Assembly: GCF_003478445.1 (NCBI RefSeq)
Contig: NZ_QUET01000019.1
Span: 18,000 to 81,999 of the forward strand
Direction of reading: 5' to 3'
DNA: 64,000 nucleotides
Source of the DNA: Roseburia sp. AM59-24XD
GTDB lineage: Bacteria > Bacillota > Clostridia > Lachnospirales > Lachnospiraceae
Positions 1 to 9,583 of this stretch are shown here, in pieces. The notes under the pieces were generated by a model that did not search any database, was not told the origin of the DNA, and was given only the letters and a program-made list of their open reading frames with translations. Every line of letters starts with the position of its first letter. Position 1 is the stretch's first letter. The translations under genes were made by a program, and so were the position numbers.

Positions 1-443
1 TTTGCCAGATATCGATCATAATATCCGCCGCCATAGCCGACACGGTGTCCTTTCCGGTCAAAAGCAAGCCCCGGCAGAAGCATCAGACCTTCTTTCGCTT
101 CTACCATCGGACAATGCAATGCCGGTTCCAAAATGCCCTGATAGCCGGGACACAGCTCCTCCATTGAACGGATCTGATAAAACTCCATATCCTTCCCGTT
201 GACCCGCGGTACTGCCACATTGATGCGTCTTCCCTGCACCGGATGTGCAAGCACTTCCCGGATCAGCTCTGTCGTATCCACCTCTGTTCCATAGGAAACA
301 AACGGATAAAACCACGAAACTTCCTTCCAGACCGGATCTGCAAGGATCTGTCTTCGAATACTTTCATTCTGCCGGCTTCTTTCCTGAGGCGTCATGTCCC
401 GGCGCATTCTACGCATCTGCTTTCTGGCTTCCTCCTTTGTCAT
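1..443 (-). CDS. 5-formyltetrahydrofolate cyclo-ligase, 3' end outside window
   Basis: Converts 5-formyl-THF to 5,10-methenyl-THF with ATP in cytosolic one-carbon metabolism. The reading frame stays open to the window edge, so the C-terminus is missing. Visible are a basic N-terminal helix ([17 protein letters not shown]) and, at the edge, the family signature [15 protein letters not shown], the glycine-rich phosphate-binding loop. The start at 443 overlaps the stop of the YnzC-family gene by ATGA and has GGAGG about 7 bases upstream. Roughly 147 of an expected 180-190 residues are present. Confident from the signature. Confidence 0.93.
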   Translation of the reverse strand, partial: MTKEEARKQMRRMRRDMTPQERSRQNESIRRQILADPVWKEVSWFYPFVSYGTEVDTTELIREVLAHPVQGRRINVAVPRVNGKDMEFYQIRSMEELCPGYQGILEPALHCPMVEAKEGLMLLPGLAFDRKGHRVGYGGGYYDRYLA

Positions 444-679
444 TCCGCATCCTCCATGCGGATCGGCTTCTTCTTTCCGATCGTTTCACCCAGATCTGTA
501 ATGCTTCCGTCCTTTTCGATCACGGAAATATTATTCAGCTGTGATCTGACATTGGCGCGGATATCTGCAAGAAACTTCATACGAAGCTTCTTCTGTTCTG
601 CCTTCTCTGCCGCAGTCAGCCCCTCTGCCTTTGCCTTGTGTGCCAGTTCATTGATTCTCTGAATTCCCTTTTCGTCCAT
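440..679 (-). CDS. YnzC-family (DUF896/UPF0291) small protein
   Basis: A 79-aa cytosolic protein of a family found across Firmicutes; the Bacillus subtilis member YnzC sits in an SOS-induced operon, but its biochemical role is not established. The N-terminal half is helical and charged with the typical segment [17 protein letters not shown] followed by [21 protein letters not shown]. The stop overlaps the start of the cyclo-ligase gene, so the two are probably co-translated. An inverted repeat (728-749) lies in its upstream region. Confidence 0.85.
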   Translation of the reverse strand: MDEKGIQRINELAHKAKAEGLTAAEKAEQKKLRMKFLADIRANVRSQLNNISVIEKDGSITDLGETIGKKKPIRMEDAE

Positions 680-727
680 AGTATCCTATATTCCTTTCTC
701 CGCCCACAGGCTCCTGACTGCAGACAT

Positions 728-749
728 AATAATATTGACAAGTATTATT
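728..749. promoter_or_regulatory. Inverted repeat upstream of the YnzC-family gene
   Basis: AATAATA and TATTATT arms of 7 bp flank an 8-bp centre (TTGACAAG). It lies between the end of the oxidoreductase gene and the YnzC-family start. It may be an operator or a weak hairpin; it does not resemble the Bacillus LexA box. Assignment to a regulator is not possible from sequence alone. Confidence 0.35.
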
Positions 750-782
750 TATTCGCTTTGCAATTTTTATATGCGCTTCTAT

Positions 783-2453
783 TTACGGTTCCAGACACCG
801 GATGATCTCCTGTGCAACGCGGAGTCCGTCCATTGCCGCCGATGTGATCCCTCCGGCGTACCCTGCGCCCTCTCCGCACGGATATATTCCACGGATGTTC
901 GACTGCATTGACTCGTCACGTCGTATCCGCACCGGCGATGAGGTCCGGCTCTCAATTCCCGCCAGAATGGCGTCCTCCCTGGCAAATCCATGAATGCGCC
1001 GGTCGAAATAACCAAAGCTCTCCTCGATGGAATCACCGATAAATTTCGGTAATGTCTCTCTGACGTTTGCCAGCGCATATTGCCCCCGGATCGACGGGAT
1101 CACTGCTCCGATCCCGGTGCTTTTACGGTTTGCACAAAAGTCTGCGAAAAGCTGCACCGGAACCTTTCCCTGTCCGATGTTATACGCTACCTCTTCCCAT
1201 TTGCGCTGGAACGCAATGCCCGAAAGCGGATCCGTTCCTCCAAAATCAGACGGATCTACCGTCACGACGATCGCACTGTTGGCGTTTCGTCCGTCTCTGG
1301 CATGGTTACTCATTCCGTTCACGGCAAGCCGCCCCGGTTCCGAGGACGCATTGACGATATACCCGCCCGGACACATACAGAAGGAATATACGCCCCGCTT
1401 GTCCTTCGTATTATAAGTAAGCTTGTAATCGGCTGCCGGCAGCTTCGTATAAAAATCTCCGTACTGATTCTGTCCGATCATTTCCTGTGGATGCTCCACA
1501 CGCACGCCGACCGCAAACGGCTTTGCCTCCATAAAAAGACCCGACTGATACAGCTCTGTTACAGTATCCCTCGCACTGTGTCCCGTTGCCAGGATCAGTG
1601 TATCACAGGGGATCGTCTCCTGTCTGCCGCTGTGCTCACAGACAATCTCCTTTAAGATCTCATTCTCCCAGACAGCACGCACAAGCTTTGTCTCAAACCG
1701 TACCTCACCACCCAGTTCAATAATATGACGACGGATATTCTGTACAACCTCCCCGAGAAGATCCGTTCCGATATGAGGCTTTTGCAGATACAAAATCTCC
1801 GACGGTGCTCCATGATCAACAAATATCTGCATCACCCGGCGTCCTCGTCCTGTCGGATCCTTGACGAGTGTATTCAGCTTTCCATCCGAAAAGGTTCCTG
1901 CTCCGCCCTCGCCAAACTGAACATTGCAGTTATCGTCCAGCTTCCCGGTGTCCCAAAATTCGGACACCTTTTGCTGACGCTTTGCCACCTCACAGCCACG
2001 CTCCAGAACGATCGGTTCCAATCCCTGTCTGGCAAGCTCCAGTGCCGCAAAAATACCTGCAGGTCCCATGCCGACGATCACCGGGCGTAAGCCCATCCCG
2101 TTCCCGATGCGTCCTGTCCCGTTTTTCTGCACGTTCTCTCCGGTTGTCTCTGCCGTCTCCTTCACACGCACGGCATCGTTTTTGCCGTATTGTTTGAGTA
2201 CCTTATCCTCATGAGGGAGCTTAAATGTCACCTGATAAATATACTGCATCTGATGCTTCTTTCTCGCATCCATTGAGCGCCGCAGGATCCGAAAATCCTT
2301 CATATTGTCCTCACGGACACGAAGCCTTCCGGCTGCCGCGCTCCTTACCAGGGATAATTCTTTCTCCCGGATCACTCCCTGCTTTACATATTCTGCCGGC
2401 ACCTCCCGGCAGATTGTTTCCAGAGGGAGTTTTATCTGTGATAACTTTATCAT
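783..2453 (-). CDS. NAD(P)/FAD-dependent oxidoreductase (COG2509-like)
   Basis: A 556-aa flavoprotein of the uncharacterised FAD-dependent dehydrogenase family; substrate unknown. Residues 1-120 form the characteristic N-terminal domain (MIKLSQIKLP at the start); the dinucleotide-binding fold follows with VGMGPAGIFAALELARQG at about 128-145 and an acidic strand end (VLERG). Downstream is the conserved NVQFGEGGAGTFSDGKL block, and the C-terminus has the FAD-contacting CGEGAGYAGGITSAAMDGL. A longer frame begins at 2501, but the start at 2453 has a GAGGATGAA ribosome site and matches the family N-terminus. It follows a second flavoprotein gene on the same strand. Cytosolic. Confidence 0.85.
   Translation of the reverse strand: MIKLSQIKLPLETICREVPAEYVKQGVIREKELSLVRSAAAGRLRVREDNMKDFRILRRSMDARKKHQMQYIYQVTFKLPHEDKVLKQYGKNDAVRVKETAETTGENVQKNGTGRIGNGMGLRPVIVGMGPAGIFAALELARQGLEPIVLERGCEVAKRQQKVSEFWDTGKLDDNCNVQFGEGGAGTFSDGKLNTLVKDPTGRGRRVMQIFVDHGAPSEILYLQKPHIGTDLLGEVVQNIRRHIIELGGEVRFETKLVRAVWENEILKEIVCEHSGRQETIPCDTLILATGHSARDTVTELYQSGLFMEAKPFAVGVRVEHPQEMIGQNQYGDFYTKLPAADYKLTYNTKDKRGVYSFCMCPGGYIVNASSEPGRLAVNGMSNHARDGRNANSAIVVTVDPSDFGGTDPLSGIAFQRKWEEVAYNIGQGKVPVQLFADFCANRKSTGIGAVIPSIRGQYALANVRETLPKFIGDSIEESFGYFDRRIHGFAREDAILAGIESRTSSPVRIRRDESMQSNIRGIYPCGEGAGYAGGITSAAMDGLRVAQEIIRCLEP
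1949..1966. repeat. TGTCC-N8-GGACA palindrome, copy 1
   Basis: Exact copy with centre CAAAATTC, inside the FAD oxidoreductase gene, where it reads GTG TCC ... GAC (Val-Ser-x3-Asp) on the coding strand. Member of the dispersed palindrome family described in the findings. Confidence 0.6.
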
Positions 2454-2525
2454 TTCATCCTCATTTCTATCTGTTCTCTTCGTATTGATCCACTCATCCA
2501 CCGATCAGTGTCCGTGTTTTGGAAC

Positions 2526-2543
2526 TGTCCGTTTTATCGGACA
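2526..2543. repeat. TGTCC-N8-GGACA palindrome, copy 2
   Basis: Exact copy with centre GTTTTATC, at the junction between the BaiN-type gene (stop at 2534) and the downstream oxidoreductase. It is the only exact copy reaching into an intergenic gap. A half-similar element (TGTCCGTGTTTTGGAAC) lies immediately before it at about 2508. Confidence 0.6.
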
Positions 2544-3774
2544 CATCCTGCTGCCGCCCTGCCTGCCAGATAACCACTTGTCCATGCCCACTGCAGATTA
2601 TATCCTCCACAGATTCCATCAACGTCCAGCAGTTCGCCCGTCATATATAAGCCTGGATGATCCTTTACCTCCATCGTGTCGGGATCAAGCTGTCCGGTCA
2701 ACACGCCGCCGGTCGTTACCTGCGCAAAATCAAAGCCGCTTACCTCCGCAATGCCTGTCTTCCAGTTCTTAAATCGGTCTGCGATCCGTTGAATATCCCG
2801 CTCGCTCCATTCGACGACCCGTGTCTTCGGATTCATGCCAAGCTTTTTAAAAGGACACGCCCAAGCACCTTATGAACCATCCCCTCCAGCACCTGCTCCG
2901 CCGGATAGTCCGCAAAGGCTTCCCGTCTGCGTGTGAGTTCCTGCCCTACCTCTTCCATCGAATAGTCCGGCAGAATATCCAGCAACAGATATGGCTTATC
3001 GCCTGTCTCCAACGCTCTTGCCGCATAACGGCTCACCTGAAAGAACGGAATCCCCGAAAGTCCGTAGGACACAAGCTGAAGCTCACCCTGATCCTGCGCC
3101 AGAAGCTCTCCTGCCTTATTGTATAAAGAAACTCTGCCTTTCACACGGATCTTTGCCCATTCCTTCGCAAAATCTCCTTTTAACACACATGAGGTCAGTG
3201 CCGGAAGCGGTGTTAAGACGTTAAGTCCAAGCTGCTTTGCCATCGCATAGCCATCGCCCCTTGTTCCATGAACCGGAGCTGCCTTTCCTCCCACGGCAAG
3301 TATCACACAACGCGCCTGATAAGTTCTCTTGTCTGTCCTGACCTGATAGCCTTTCTGTCCGTTTTCCGGCGGTATGATCCCATGCACATGTTCTTCAGTG
3401 TGAAGCTTTACCCCGAGAAGCTTAATCTGACGAACCAGAGCATCCACCACCGAGGAAGCCTGTCCGGATACCGGATAATAATAGCCATCCCGCTCCTGTG
3501 GCAAAATACCCATTCTGCGAAATTCGCGCAGTGTATCGTCACAGGAGAAATGCCCCAGTGCTCTTTCAATAAATGAGCGATCCTCTCCCCGATAGCATTC
3601 CATCTCCTGATACCGGTTTGTATAATTGCATTTGCCATTTCCCGTAGCATACAGCTTCTTCCCCGGCTGGGAAAGCTGTTCTAAGATCAGAACCTGTCCC
3701 CCGTTTACCGCAGCCGTGATTGCTGCCATCATGCCGGATGCCCCGGCTCCGATCACAATGATATCCTCCTGCAT
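2534..3774 (-). CDS. BaiN/HI0933-family flavoprotein, frameshifted
   Basis: NAD(P)/FAD-dependent oxidoreductase of about 413 aa; some family members reduce bile-acid intermediates, but this substrate is unknown. The N-terminal part (2833-3774) has the FAD motif IGAGASGMMAA at residues 7-17 and GKKLYATGNGKCNYTN. The C-terminal part (2534-2836) has GGVLTGQLDPDTM, GLYMTGELLDVDG and GGYNLQWAWTSGYLAG, the family's closing FAD motif. The two halves are out of register at about 2838: restoring one G gives a continuous SLGMNPKTRVVEW. This is either a pseudogene or, more likely, a one-base loss in the sequence. A second intact paralogue lies at 49664-50911. Confidence 0.85.
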
Positions 3775-3806
3775 CTTTCTCTCCGTTTCTCTTGTTGTAT
3801 TGTCTG

Positions 3807-4487
3807 TTAACTGGAATAATTTTCTAATATTCCATATAACTCTTCCTCATCCTTAACTTCAATCCCCTTCTTAAGCTGTTTTCGCTCCTTTGCGGAGAGC
3901 GAAGAAATCTTGATTCCTGTGTGTTCATAGACCGTCTTCATATCACCGTAATAGGCGATCACCTCTGTCCCATCGGAGATCAGGTAATAACGAAACTTTA
4001 CCTTGGAGACATCGAAATTCTTACAGATTGTCAGCCGTTCCGGCGAAAAGGAGATCAGACTGACACTCTGCAGCCCGTCGAGAAATTCCTTTGCGGACAT
4101 ATGACTGTCCTTATATTTACTGCAAAACTGCTGTACCATTTTCCGGTCACAGCCCACCAGTTCGTCCGGCAGCTTCCGGTATTCGGTCACTGTCTCGTCG
4201 GTCAACGCATTGTGACTCTGCACCTGATACACGGTATTTTCCGTCAGTGTATTCTGGACATTTTGCGTCTGTACCGTTTCCCGGACAGACTTTTCCATCT
4301 GTGCCATACGGTCTGCCATCTCATTGTCCACATACACCTGCACCTGCTCGCCAACCCGCGTCTCATAATCCTCCTGCATCTTCTCAAACTGATTCATTGC
4401 AGACTGATAACAGTAGAAATTGGCAAGCGCAAACAGTGCCAGAAACAGACTGCATACGGTAATATAACGAAATACTTTTCCTTTCAT
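3807..4487 (-). CDS. BofC-like single-pass membrane protein
   Basis: A 226-aa protein with an N-terminal membrane anchor (about residues 6-27) and an extracytoplasmic remainder. Residues 45-85 are charged and coiled-coil-like. The last 65 residues (YYLISDGTEVIAYYG to ELYGILENYSS) resemble the C-terminal domain of BofC, a forespore intermembrane-space protein that restrains SpoIVB signalling in Bacillus; the pattern of SSLS, then a K-x-L-x-x-GI stretch, then EEEL supports this. The resemblance is judged by eye, so the sporulation role is inference. A TAAAAT sequence upstream may be the -10, but no clear promoter is seen. Start chosen for AGGAATGG upstream. Confidence 0.6.
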   Translation of the reverse strand: MKGKVFRYITVCSLFLALFALANFYCYQSAMNQFEKMQEDYETRVGEQVQVYVDNEMADRMAQMEKSVRETVQTQNVQNTLTENTVYQVQSHNALTDETVTEYRKLPDELVGCDRKMVQQFCSKYKDSHMSAKEFLDGLQSVSLISFSPERLTICKNFDVSKVKFRYYLISDGTEVIAYYGDMKTVYEHTGIKISSLSAKERKQLKKGIEVKDEEELYGILENYSS

Positions 4488-4662
4488 ACATAACCATTCC
4501 TTTCTGAATTTGTTATGTATTCTTGCCGTATTTTACCATGAATATTCTATCCCGGTATTTTTTCGGAAATATCGCCGGTTCATTCCGCCTTCCAGTCAGC
4601 TCGTTTCGCTTTTCCGCCGTTTCCTCTGCCTTTCTGCCGGCTTCTTCTGACTATAAGCGATC

Positions 4663-5145
4663 CTATTGCTCCAGTCCCTCATCAACCAAAAGACCGGTTC
4701 CGTCGGCTGCCGTTGTTGCCAGCTCATCGCAGCGCTCATTCTGCGGATGTCCGTTATGTCCCTTGACCCACTGAAAGGAAACCTGATGCGGTTCCTTCGC
4801 CGCAAGCATTCTCTTCCACAAATCAACATTTTTGACCGGCTCGTTCTTGCCGCGTTTCCAGCCCTTTTTGATCCAGCCATCCAGCCAGTGCTCGTTAAAT
4901 GCCTTTACCACATACTGGCTGTCGGAGTACACCGTAATCTCGCACGGTCTGTTGAGTGCCTCAAGCCCGGCAATCACCGCCATCATTTCCATGCGGTTGT
5001 TTGTTGTCTTCTGATAGCCCGCTGACAGCTCTCTGATATGCTCCTGCCCCTTGGAATCCACAAAGGACAGTATTGTGCCGTAGCCGCCCGGTCCGTCCGG
5101 ATTGCCTCTCGCCGCACCATCTGTATACATTGTTATCCTTGTCAT
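4663..5145 (-). CDS. rnhA: Ribonuclease HI
   Basis: A 160-aa type 1 RNase H that cuts the RNA strand of RNA-DNA hybrids in the cytosol. The four carboxylates are visible: Asp in YTDGAARGNPDG, Glu in NNRMEMMA, Asp in VYSDSQYVV and Asp in NERCDELA, and the basic region GWKRGKNEPVKN precedes the last. The start at 5145 was chosen because GGGAGG lies 6 bases upstream; the ATG two codons earlier touches that site. The gene begins just inside the end of the MutS-like gene. Confidence 0.95.
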   Translation of the reverse strand: MTRITMYTDGAARGNPDGPGGYGTILSFVDSKGQEHIRELSAGYQKTTNNRMEMMAVIAGLEALNRPCEITVYSDSQYVVKAFNEHWLDGWIKKGWKRGKNEPVKNVDLWKRMLAAKEPHQVSFQWVKGHNGHPQNERCDELATTAADGTGLLVDEGLEQ

Positions 5146-5170
5146 TGTCATCCTCCCGAAATCATCGTAT

Positions 5171-6849
5171 CTATTGCATCTGCCAGCTTCCGTGTTCCAC
5201 AAAATGCTCCACGCGTTCCTGCGCCCGCTCAACGATTTTTGGATCATAGCCGATCATATGCAGAAGCTTGATCGCATTGCGCGTCATCGCTTTACCTTCA
5301 CGGAGACGGTAATCAAAGATTACGTCATCCTCTTCCACCTGTTCCTCGAAATGATAATTATCATACTGCTTCTTCAAAAGCTCTGTCAATTCAATATCAT
5401 GTGTCGCCGCAAAACAGAAAGCGTTCTGTGCGGCGAGAAGCTCAAGGATCTCAGTGGATGCCGCAATACGCTCCACCGTATTCGTTCCGCGAAGAACCTC
5501 GTCAATAAAGCAAAGCACCGGTTCGCCCTGACACTTTGACTGATCCACGATCCGCTTTAACGAACGGATCTCCACCATATAATAGCTCTCGCTGCTCATA
5601 ATATCATCACGCAGTGCCATGGAGGAATAAATCCGGAAGAAATTCGCCCGGTAGCTGTCCGCAAGCACTGTATGGATCGTCTGTGCCAGGATCGCATTAA
5701 TCGCCACCGTCTTGATAAAGGTTGACTTTCCGGATGCGTTGGAGCCGGTCAGAAGTACATTGCGGTGCGTATGGATCGTATTCTTGACCGGATCGGTCAG
5801 AAGCGGATGATACAGCTCGTCCGCCTCCAGATAAAACTGACGGTCCTTCGCCCGTGTAAGCTGTGGCTCACACCATTCTCCCATCATCTCGCGGTAAGAG
5901 GCAGCCGCAAGCATACTGTCCAGATAACCGACCGTCTCATACATCACATTTAAGTCATCCCGAGGCGAAGCACCTCTCTTGCCATTGACTGGAACTTGAT
6001 AATATCAACATGTGTCAGCAGACGGACATAATCCATCAGGATATCTGTGATATTACCTTCCATATTACCGCCACCCACTACCAGCCAGCTTCCTCTGCAG
6101 AAATGGCGGAATCTACCAGCTTCCTCCTTCAGTCTCTGAAAATAAACCTCTGTCTCAGGGATATTTAAGGAAGCCACCGCTTCAGAAAAACGAACCATCT
6201 TTACGATAAAGGCAAACAGACGGTAAAATGTCTCCATCTGCGCCTTCCTCTTATAATAGGTCACCATATTGATCGCTGCGACCAATGCGGTTGGCATAAT
6301 CATAATATCCGGCACAAAAAAGCAGGAAATCACACCCCCCACAAACGCAAACATCTGGATCACTGAACTAATCCCATTCTCCTTCTGCAGCATTCCCACT
6401 CTGTCCAGATAACCGTACACTGAAAAGTTACCGCCCTTACCGATCGCCGCAAATTCCTGCTGCAGATCAAAACGCGCTTTCTCATTCTCCATAAAAAAAG
6501 AGATCAGCCGTTCTCTTTCCTTTAAGCTCTCTGCATCAACCTGCGGATTGTGCAGCAATGCATACAGATATTCCTGTCCCATCGCGGACTTCGTATGATT
6601 CATCTGTTGATACACCGTATCCATATCAAGATCATTCCAGGTGATATCATCAATCGACTGATCGTTTTCATGTGCCCGGAAATATTCTGCCACTGTCTGA
6701 AGCTTCTCAATGCCGTACTCGTCCTCGGAAGGTCTGCCCCATTCCCGCAGCAGCCTTGTCCGCAGCCGCTTCTTATAATTGCGCTGATCAACATACGCCT
6801 TAACGCCGATCAGTATCAGTACCACAAGTACAATAATCGCTATCTCCAT
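5171..6849 (-). CDS. MutS-like membrane-anchored ATPase, frameshifted
   Basis: A MutS-family ATPase of about 560 aa lacking the mismatch-recognition domain. The N-terminal part (5950-6849, 299 aa) has a membrane segment at residues 3-20 and a second hydrophobic hairpin near 165-195. The C-terminal part (5171-5947) has Walker A GSNASGKST, the ST-rich loop MSSESYYMVE, Walker B CFIDEVLRGTN and the signature FAATHDIEL. The frames break at about 5962; reading on in the other frame gives RDDLNVMYETVGYLDSM, so one lost base (CTT to CT) explains it. The role of this MutS branch is not established. RNase HI follows directly. Confidence 0.8.
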
Positions 6850-6888
6850 TCCAAGCCTCCATTCTGGATTTTGGAGTAATCATACCAC

Positions 6889-6926
6889 AAAAAAACTGTT
6901 CTGCCAATTTTCTTTTGCAGAACAGT
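6889..6926 (-). terminator. Intrinsic terminator after the NlpC/P60 gene
   Basis: On the minus strand a 10-bp stem (ACTGTTCTGC with GCAGAACAGT) and a 12-base loop are followed by a run of seven T. It sits between the NlpC/P60 stop and the start of the MutS-like gene. Confidence 0.85.
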
Positions 6927-6983
6927 CTCTGTATTTATCCTTTGCCACTCAAAATCACTGCCACACCGGCAGCTTTCTGCCCC

Positions 6984-8234
6984 TTAACTGATCACGCGTC
7001 CGATCTTGATCGGTGTACGGTAATAAGCCGATGAGATCTTAATACCGGTACGCGGGTTACTTGCATGGATGATCTGACCATTGCCAATATACATTGCAAC
7101 ATGGCTTACCCCGCCACTTCCGTAGAAGAACAGATCTCCCGGACGAACATCACCGGAGCTTACTGTCCTGGTTGCTCCTGCCTGTGCGGCAGAAGTTCTC
7201 GGAAGAGAATATCCAAAATGCTCATAAATTCTCATCACAAATCCGGAACAATCCGTTCCGTTTGTCAGGCTTGTCCCTCCCCAGACATATGGATTTCCAA
7301 GGAACTGCATCGCATAATTTACCATGGATGACAGGCTGCTTGAGGAACTATTGTCAGAGGATGTCTTAGAAGCGATCCCGGATGACTTGATCGATACGGC
7401 TCGGTCAAGATTAAACGTCACCTTAACGAAATCCTTACTGACAAATGCTTTCTCATTATCAATGCTGATGCACATCCAGTTCTTCAGATTGTTGTACATC
7501 TTCCCGGTATTAATATTCTTAAGATCGGACTTCTTGCAGTTCTTGGCAATATAATTCTTCAGCCAGCTCTTTGTCAGGTTCTTTTTATAAATATCATACT
7601 CATCCTCCTCGGAAATCTGATCATAGATCCCTGCATCCGTTGAAGGAAGATAACGTACATTTAACGTCTCCGTATTCACAGAGATTCGAAGATTGGCGAT
7701 CTTTTTGGCAAGTTCCTCTGCCTCATGATCCTTTGCCAGATAGCTCGCCTTTACATAGCCCTTCACCTTGCCGGACACGATCTTCGCCCAGCCCTTATTG
7801 ATCGTATAAATATTACAGCCGGAATGCTTCGTCATCTTGCCGATCACCTTTGCACTCTCGCCCGGCTTATTTCTGACATTCAGGTAAGAATCCACATCTG
7901 CAACACCAAGTCTGTCATACTTGAGATTCAGCTTGAGATGACTGTCCCTCTTCTTGGTCGTTTTCTTGTCAGAGCTGTCTGTTGTCTCCTTAGAAACCGT
8001 TGTGGATGTGTTCTTAACAGATACCTGCTCTGCCGTAACCTCCATATTCTTCTCTGCGGTCTCCTCCTTCTCCTGCTCTGCAAGAACAGCATCGCTGTAC
8101 TTGTCCAGACTGAGATTGATGCCCGCCATCGGCTTCTCGGTTGCCACCGTGCCTGCATGGATCGTCGCTGCACCACCAGTGACAAGCACCGCGGCCAGTA
8201 CTGCTGCGATCCATTTTATATTCTTTCGGTACAT
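6984..8234 (-). CDS. Secreted NlpC/P60 peptidoglycan hydrolase with SH3b domains
   Basis: A 416-aa exported cell-wall endopeptidase. It has a signal peptide (IKWIAAVLAAVLVTGGAATIHA), a Ser/Thr/Lys-rich linker, two SH3b wall-binding domains (the first starts at DVDSYLNVRNKPGES) and a C-terminal NlpC/P60 domain with catalytic Cys in GTDCSGFVMRIYEHF and His in GVSHVAMYIGNG, plus a second polar residue region near IIHASNPRTG. The start at 8234 was chosen over an upstream TTG frame because AGAAATGAGGAATAAC immediately precedes it. It has its own strong promoter and terminator, so it is monocistronic. Confidence 0.93.
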   Translation of the reverse strand: MYRKNIKWIAAVLAAVLVTGGAATIHAGTVATEKPMAGINLSLDKYSDAVLAEQEKEETAEKNMEVTAEQVSVKNTSTTVSKETTDSSDKKTTKKRDSHLKLNLKYDRLGVADVDSYLNVRNKPGESAKVIGKMTKHSGCNIYTINKGWAKIVSGKVKGYVKASYLAKDHEAEELAKKIANLRISVNTETLNVRYLPSTDAGIYDQISEEDEYDIYKKNLTKSWLKNYIAKNCKKSDLKNINTGKMYNNLKNWMCISIDNEKAFVSKDFVKVTFNLDRAVSIKSSGIASKTSSDNSSSSSLSSMVNYAMQFLGNPYVWGGTSLTNGTDCSGFVMRIYEHFGYSLPRTSAAQAGATRTVSSGDVRPGDLFFYGSGGVSHVAMYIGNGQIIHASNPRTGIKISSAYYRTPIKIGRVIS

Positions 8235-8302
8235 GTTATTCCTCATTTCTATCAAAGAATGTTAAATATTCATTCTAAATGTTACACATATATTACAAAA
8301 GA

Positions 8303-8331
8303 ATTATAGCAGTATGCCGATTTCTTGTCAA
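8303..8331 (-). promoter_or_regulatory. Sigma-A promoter of the NlpC/P60 gene
   Basis: On the minus strand TTGACA (8331-8326), a 17-bp spacer and TATAAT (8308-8303), with a TGC extension before the -10. Near-consensus; about 65 bases of leader follow. Confidence 0.85.
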
Positions 8332-8344
8332 ACCATAAATGCAT

Positions 8345-9583
8345 TTATGGAATCATCCCCGAGAAAATAACCGTGTTTCCCTCTGATTCCGCCGCAATAC
8401 TTCCCTTATGTGCATCCACGATCTTTTTGGCTATAGAAAGTCCGATCCCGTGACCACCTGTCTTAGAGGAGCGGGAGCTGTCATTGCGATAGAACCGGTC
8501 AAATAACCGTGCTGTATCAATCTTATCCTCCTCTGTGGTATTAGCAACGGAGAACGTAACCCCCTTGTGATTCTTTCCAAGCTTCCAGACAATGCTTCCA
8601 TGTTCACTGACGTATTTCGAGGCATTGTCCATCAGTATCGTAACAAGCTGTTCGATCTGTTCGCGGTTTGCCCGCACAGTAAGACCGTCCTCTGCTTCCA
8701 CCGAAAGCGTCACATCCTTCTGCTCAAGCACCTCATAAAACGGTTCTACGGTCTTCTCGACCAGCTCCTTCATATCGATTTCCTGCCGCTCATTATTCTC
8801 CTGCACCTCATCCAACTTCGCCAGAACAAGGAGCTGGTTGATCAGTTTTCCCATTCGCTTTGCCTGCTCAACAATATTCTGAAGCCATTCATTCTGCTCA
8901 CCCTTATACTGCAGCACTTCCGCATTGGCGGATATGATCGCAAGCGGCGTCTTAAGCTCATGGCTGGCATCTGTGATAAACTGCTTCTGCCTTTGGGAGT
9001 TTACCTCAAACGGACGCACCACACGCTTGGATGCGATAATAAAAATAATCGTGATCAGCAATGTCAGAAGAACAGAAACACCAATGGTAAGTGTTACAAC
9101 AAGACGATAAAATTCCTGACTCTCCTTGCAGTCCAGAAAAATAATATCACTGACAACACCATTGGTATATTGCTTGCGGAACCGGTAATTTCCAATATTC
9201 CCTACTTCCTTCGGTGAAAACAACACAAGCTTTGTCATCCGCACTGCTTTTTTCTCATCAATAGCGGCAACGTGATCCATGTCCACAGACTTAATCTGTC
9301 TGTCCGCATTTATGGACACACTGAAATATCTTGTCCGGTACGCCGATTCCTCATTAAATTCATAAAAGCTGTTCCTGAAAAACTGCTTATTGCTGCTGTT
9401 TTCGTCGTAATCCTTCATTTTGGGAACAGTTCCGTTATTATCACTGATGATCCTCGTCATCTGATCTGCCTGACTGTTATTATATGTTCTGAGACTCACC
9501 GTCAGGATCAGATTCATAATTGCAAAAACAACAACCACGGAAAAAAATACAATTTTTACAAGTCGCCATCTTAATTTCTTCAA
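8345..9583 (-). CDS. Sensor histidine kinase
   Basis: A 412-aa membrane kinase. Two transmembrane segments (about 8-30 and 161-184) flank an extracytoplasmic sensor of about 130 residues. The dimerisation and phosphoacceptor helix has DASHELKTPLA with His208; the ATPase domain has the N box ILMDNASKYV and the glycine-rich TGGHGIGLSIAKKIVDAH. There is no clear separate HAMP domain, only a short linker after the second membrane segment. Its start overlaps the response regulator stop by ATGA, so the pair is translationally coupled. The stimulus is unknown. Confidence 0.93.
   Translation of the reverse strand: MKKLRWRLVKIVFFSVVVVFAIMNLILTVSLRTYNNSQADQMTRIISDNNGTVPKMKDYDENSSNKQFFRNSFYEFNEESAYRTRYFSVSINADRQIKSVDMDHVAAIDEKKAVRMTKLVLFSPKEVGNIGNYRFRKQYTNGVVSDIIFLDCKESQEFYRLVVTLTIGVSVLLTLLITIIFIIASKRVVRPFEVNSQRQKQFITDASHELKTPLAIISANAEVLQYKGEQNEWLQNIVEQAKRMGKLINQLLVLAKLDEVQENNERQEIDMKELVEKTVEPFYEVLEQKDVTLSVEAEDGLTVRANREQIEQLVTILMDNASKYVSEHGSIVWKLGKNHKGVTFSVANTTEEDKIDTARLFDRFYRNDSSRSSKTGGHGIGLSIAKKIVDAHKGSIAAESEGNTVIFSGMIP
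9301..9318. repeat. TGTCC-N8-GGACA palindrome, copy 3
   Basis: Exact copy with centre GCATTTAT, inside the sensor region of the histidine kinase gene; coding strand reads Val-Ser-Ile-Asn-Ala-Asp. Confidence 0.6.
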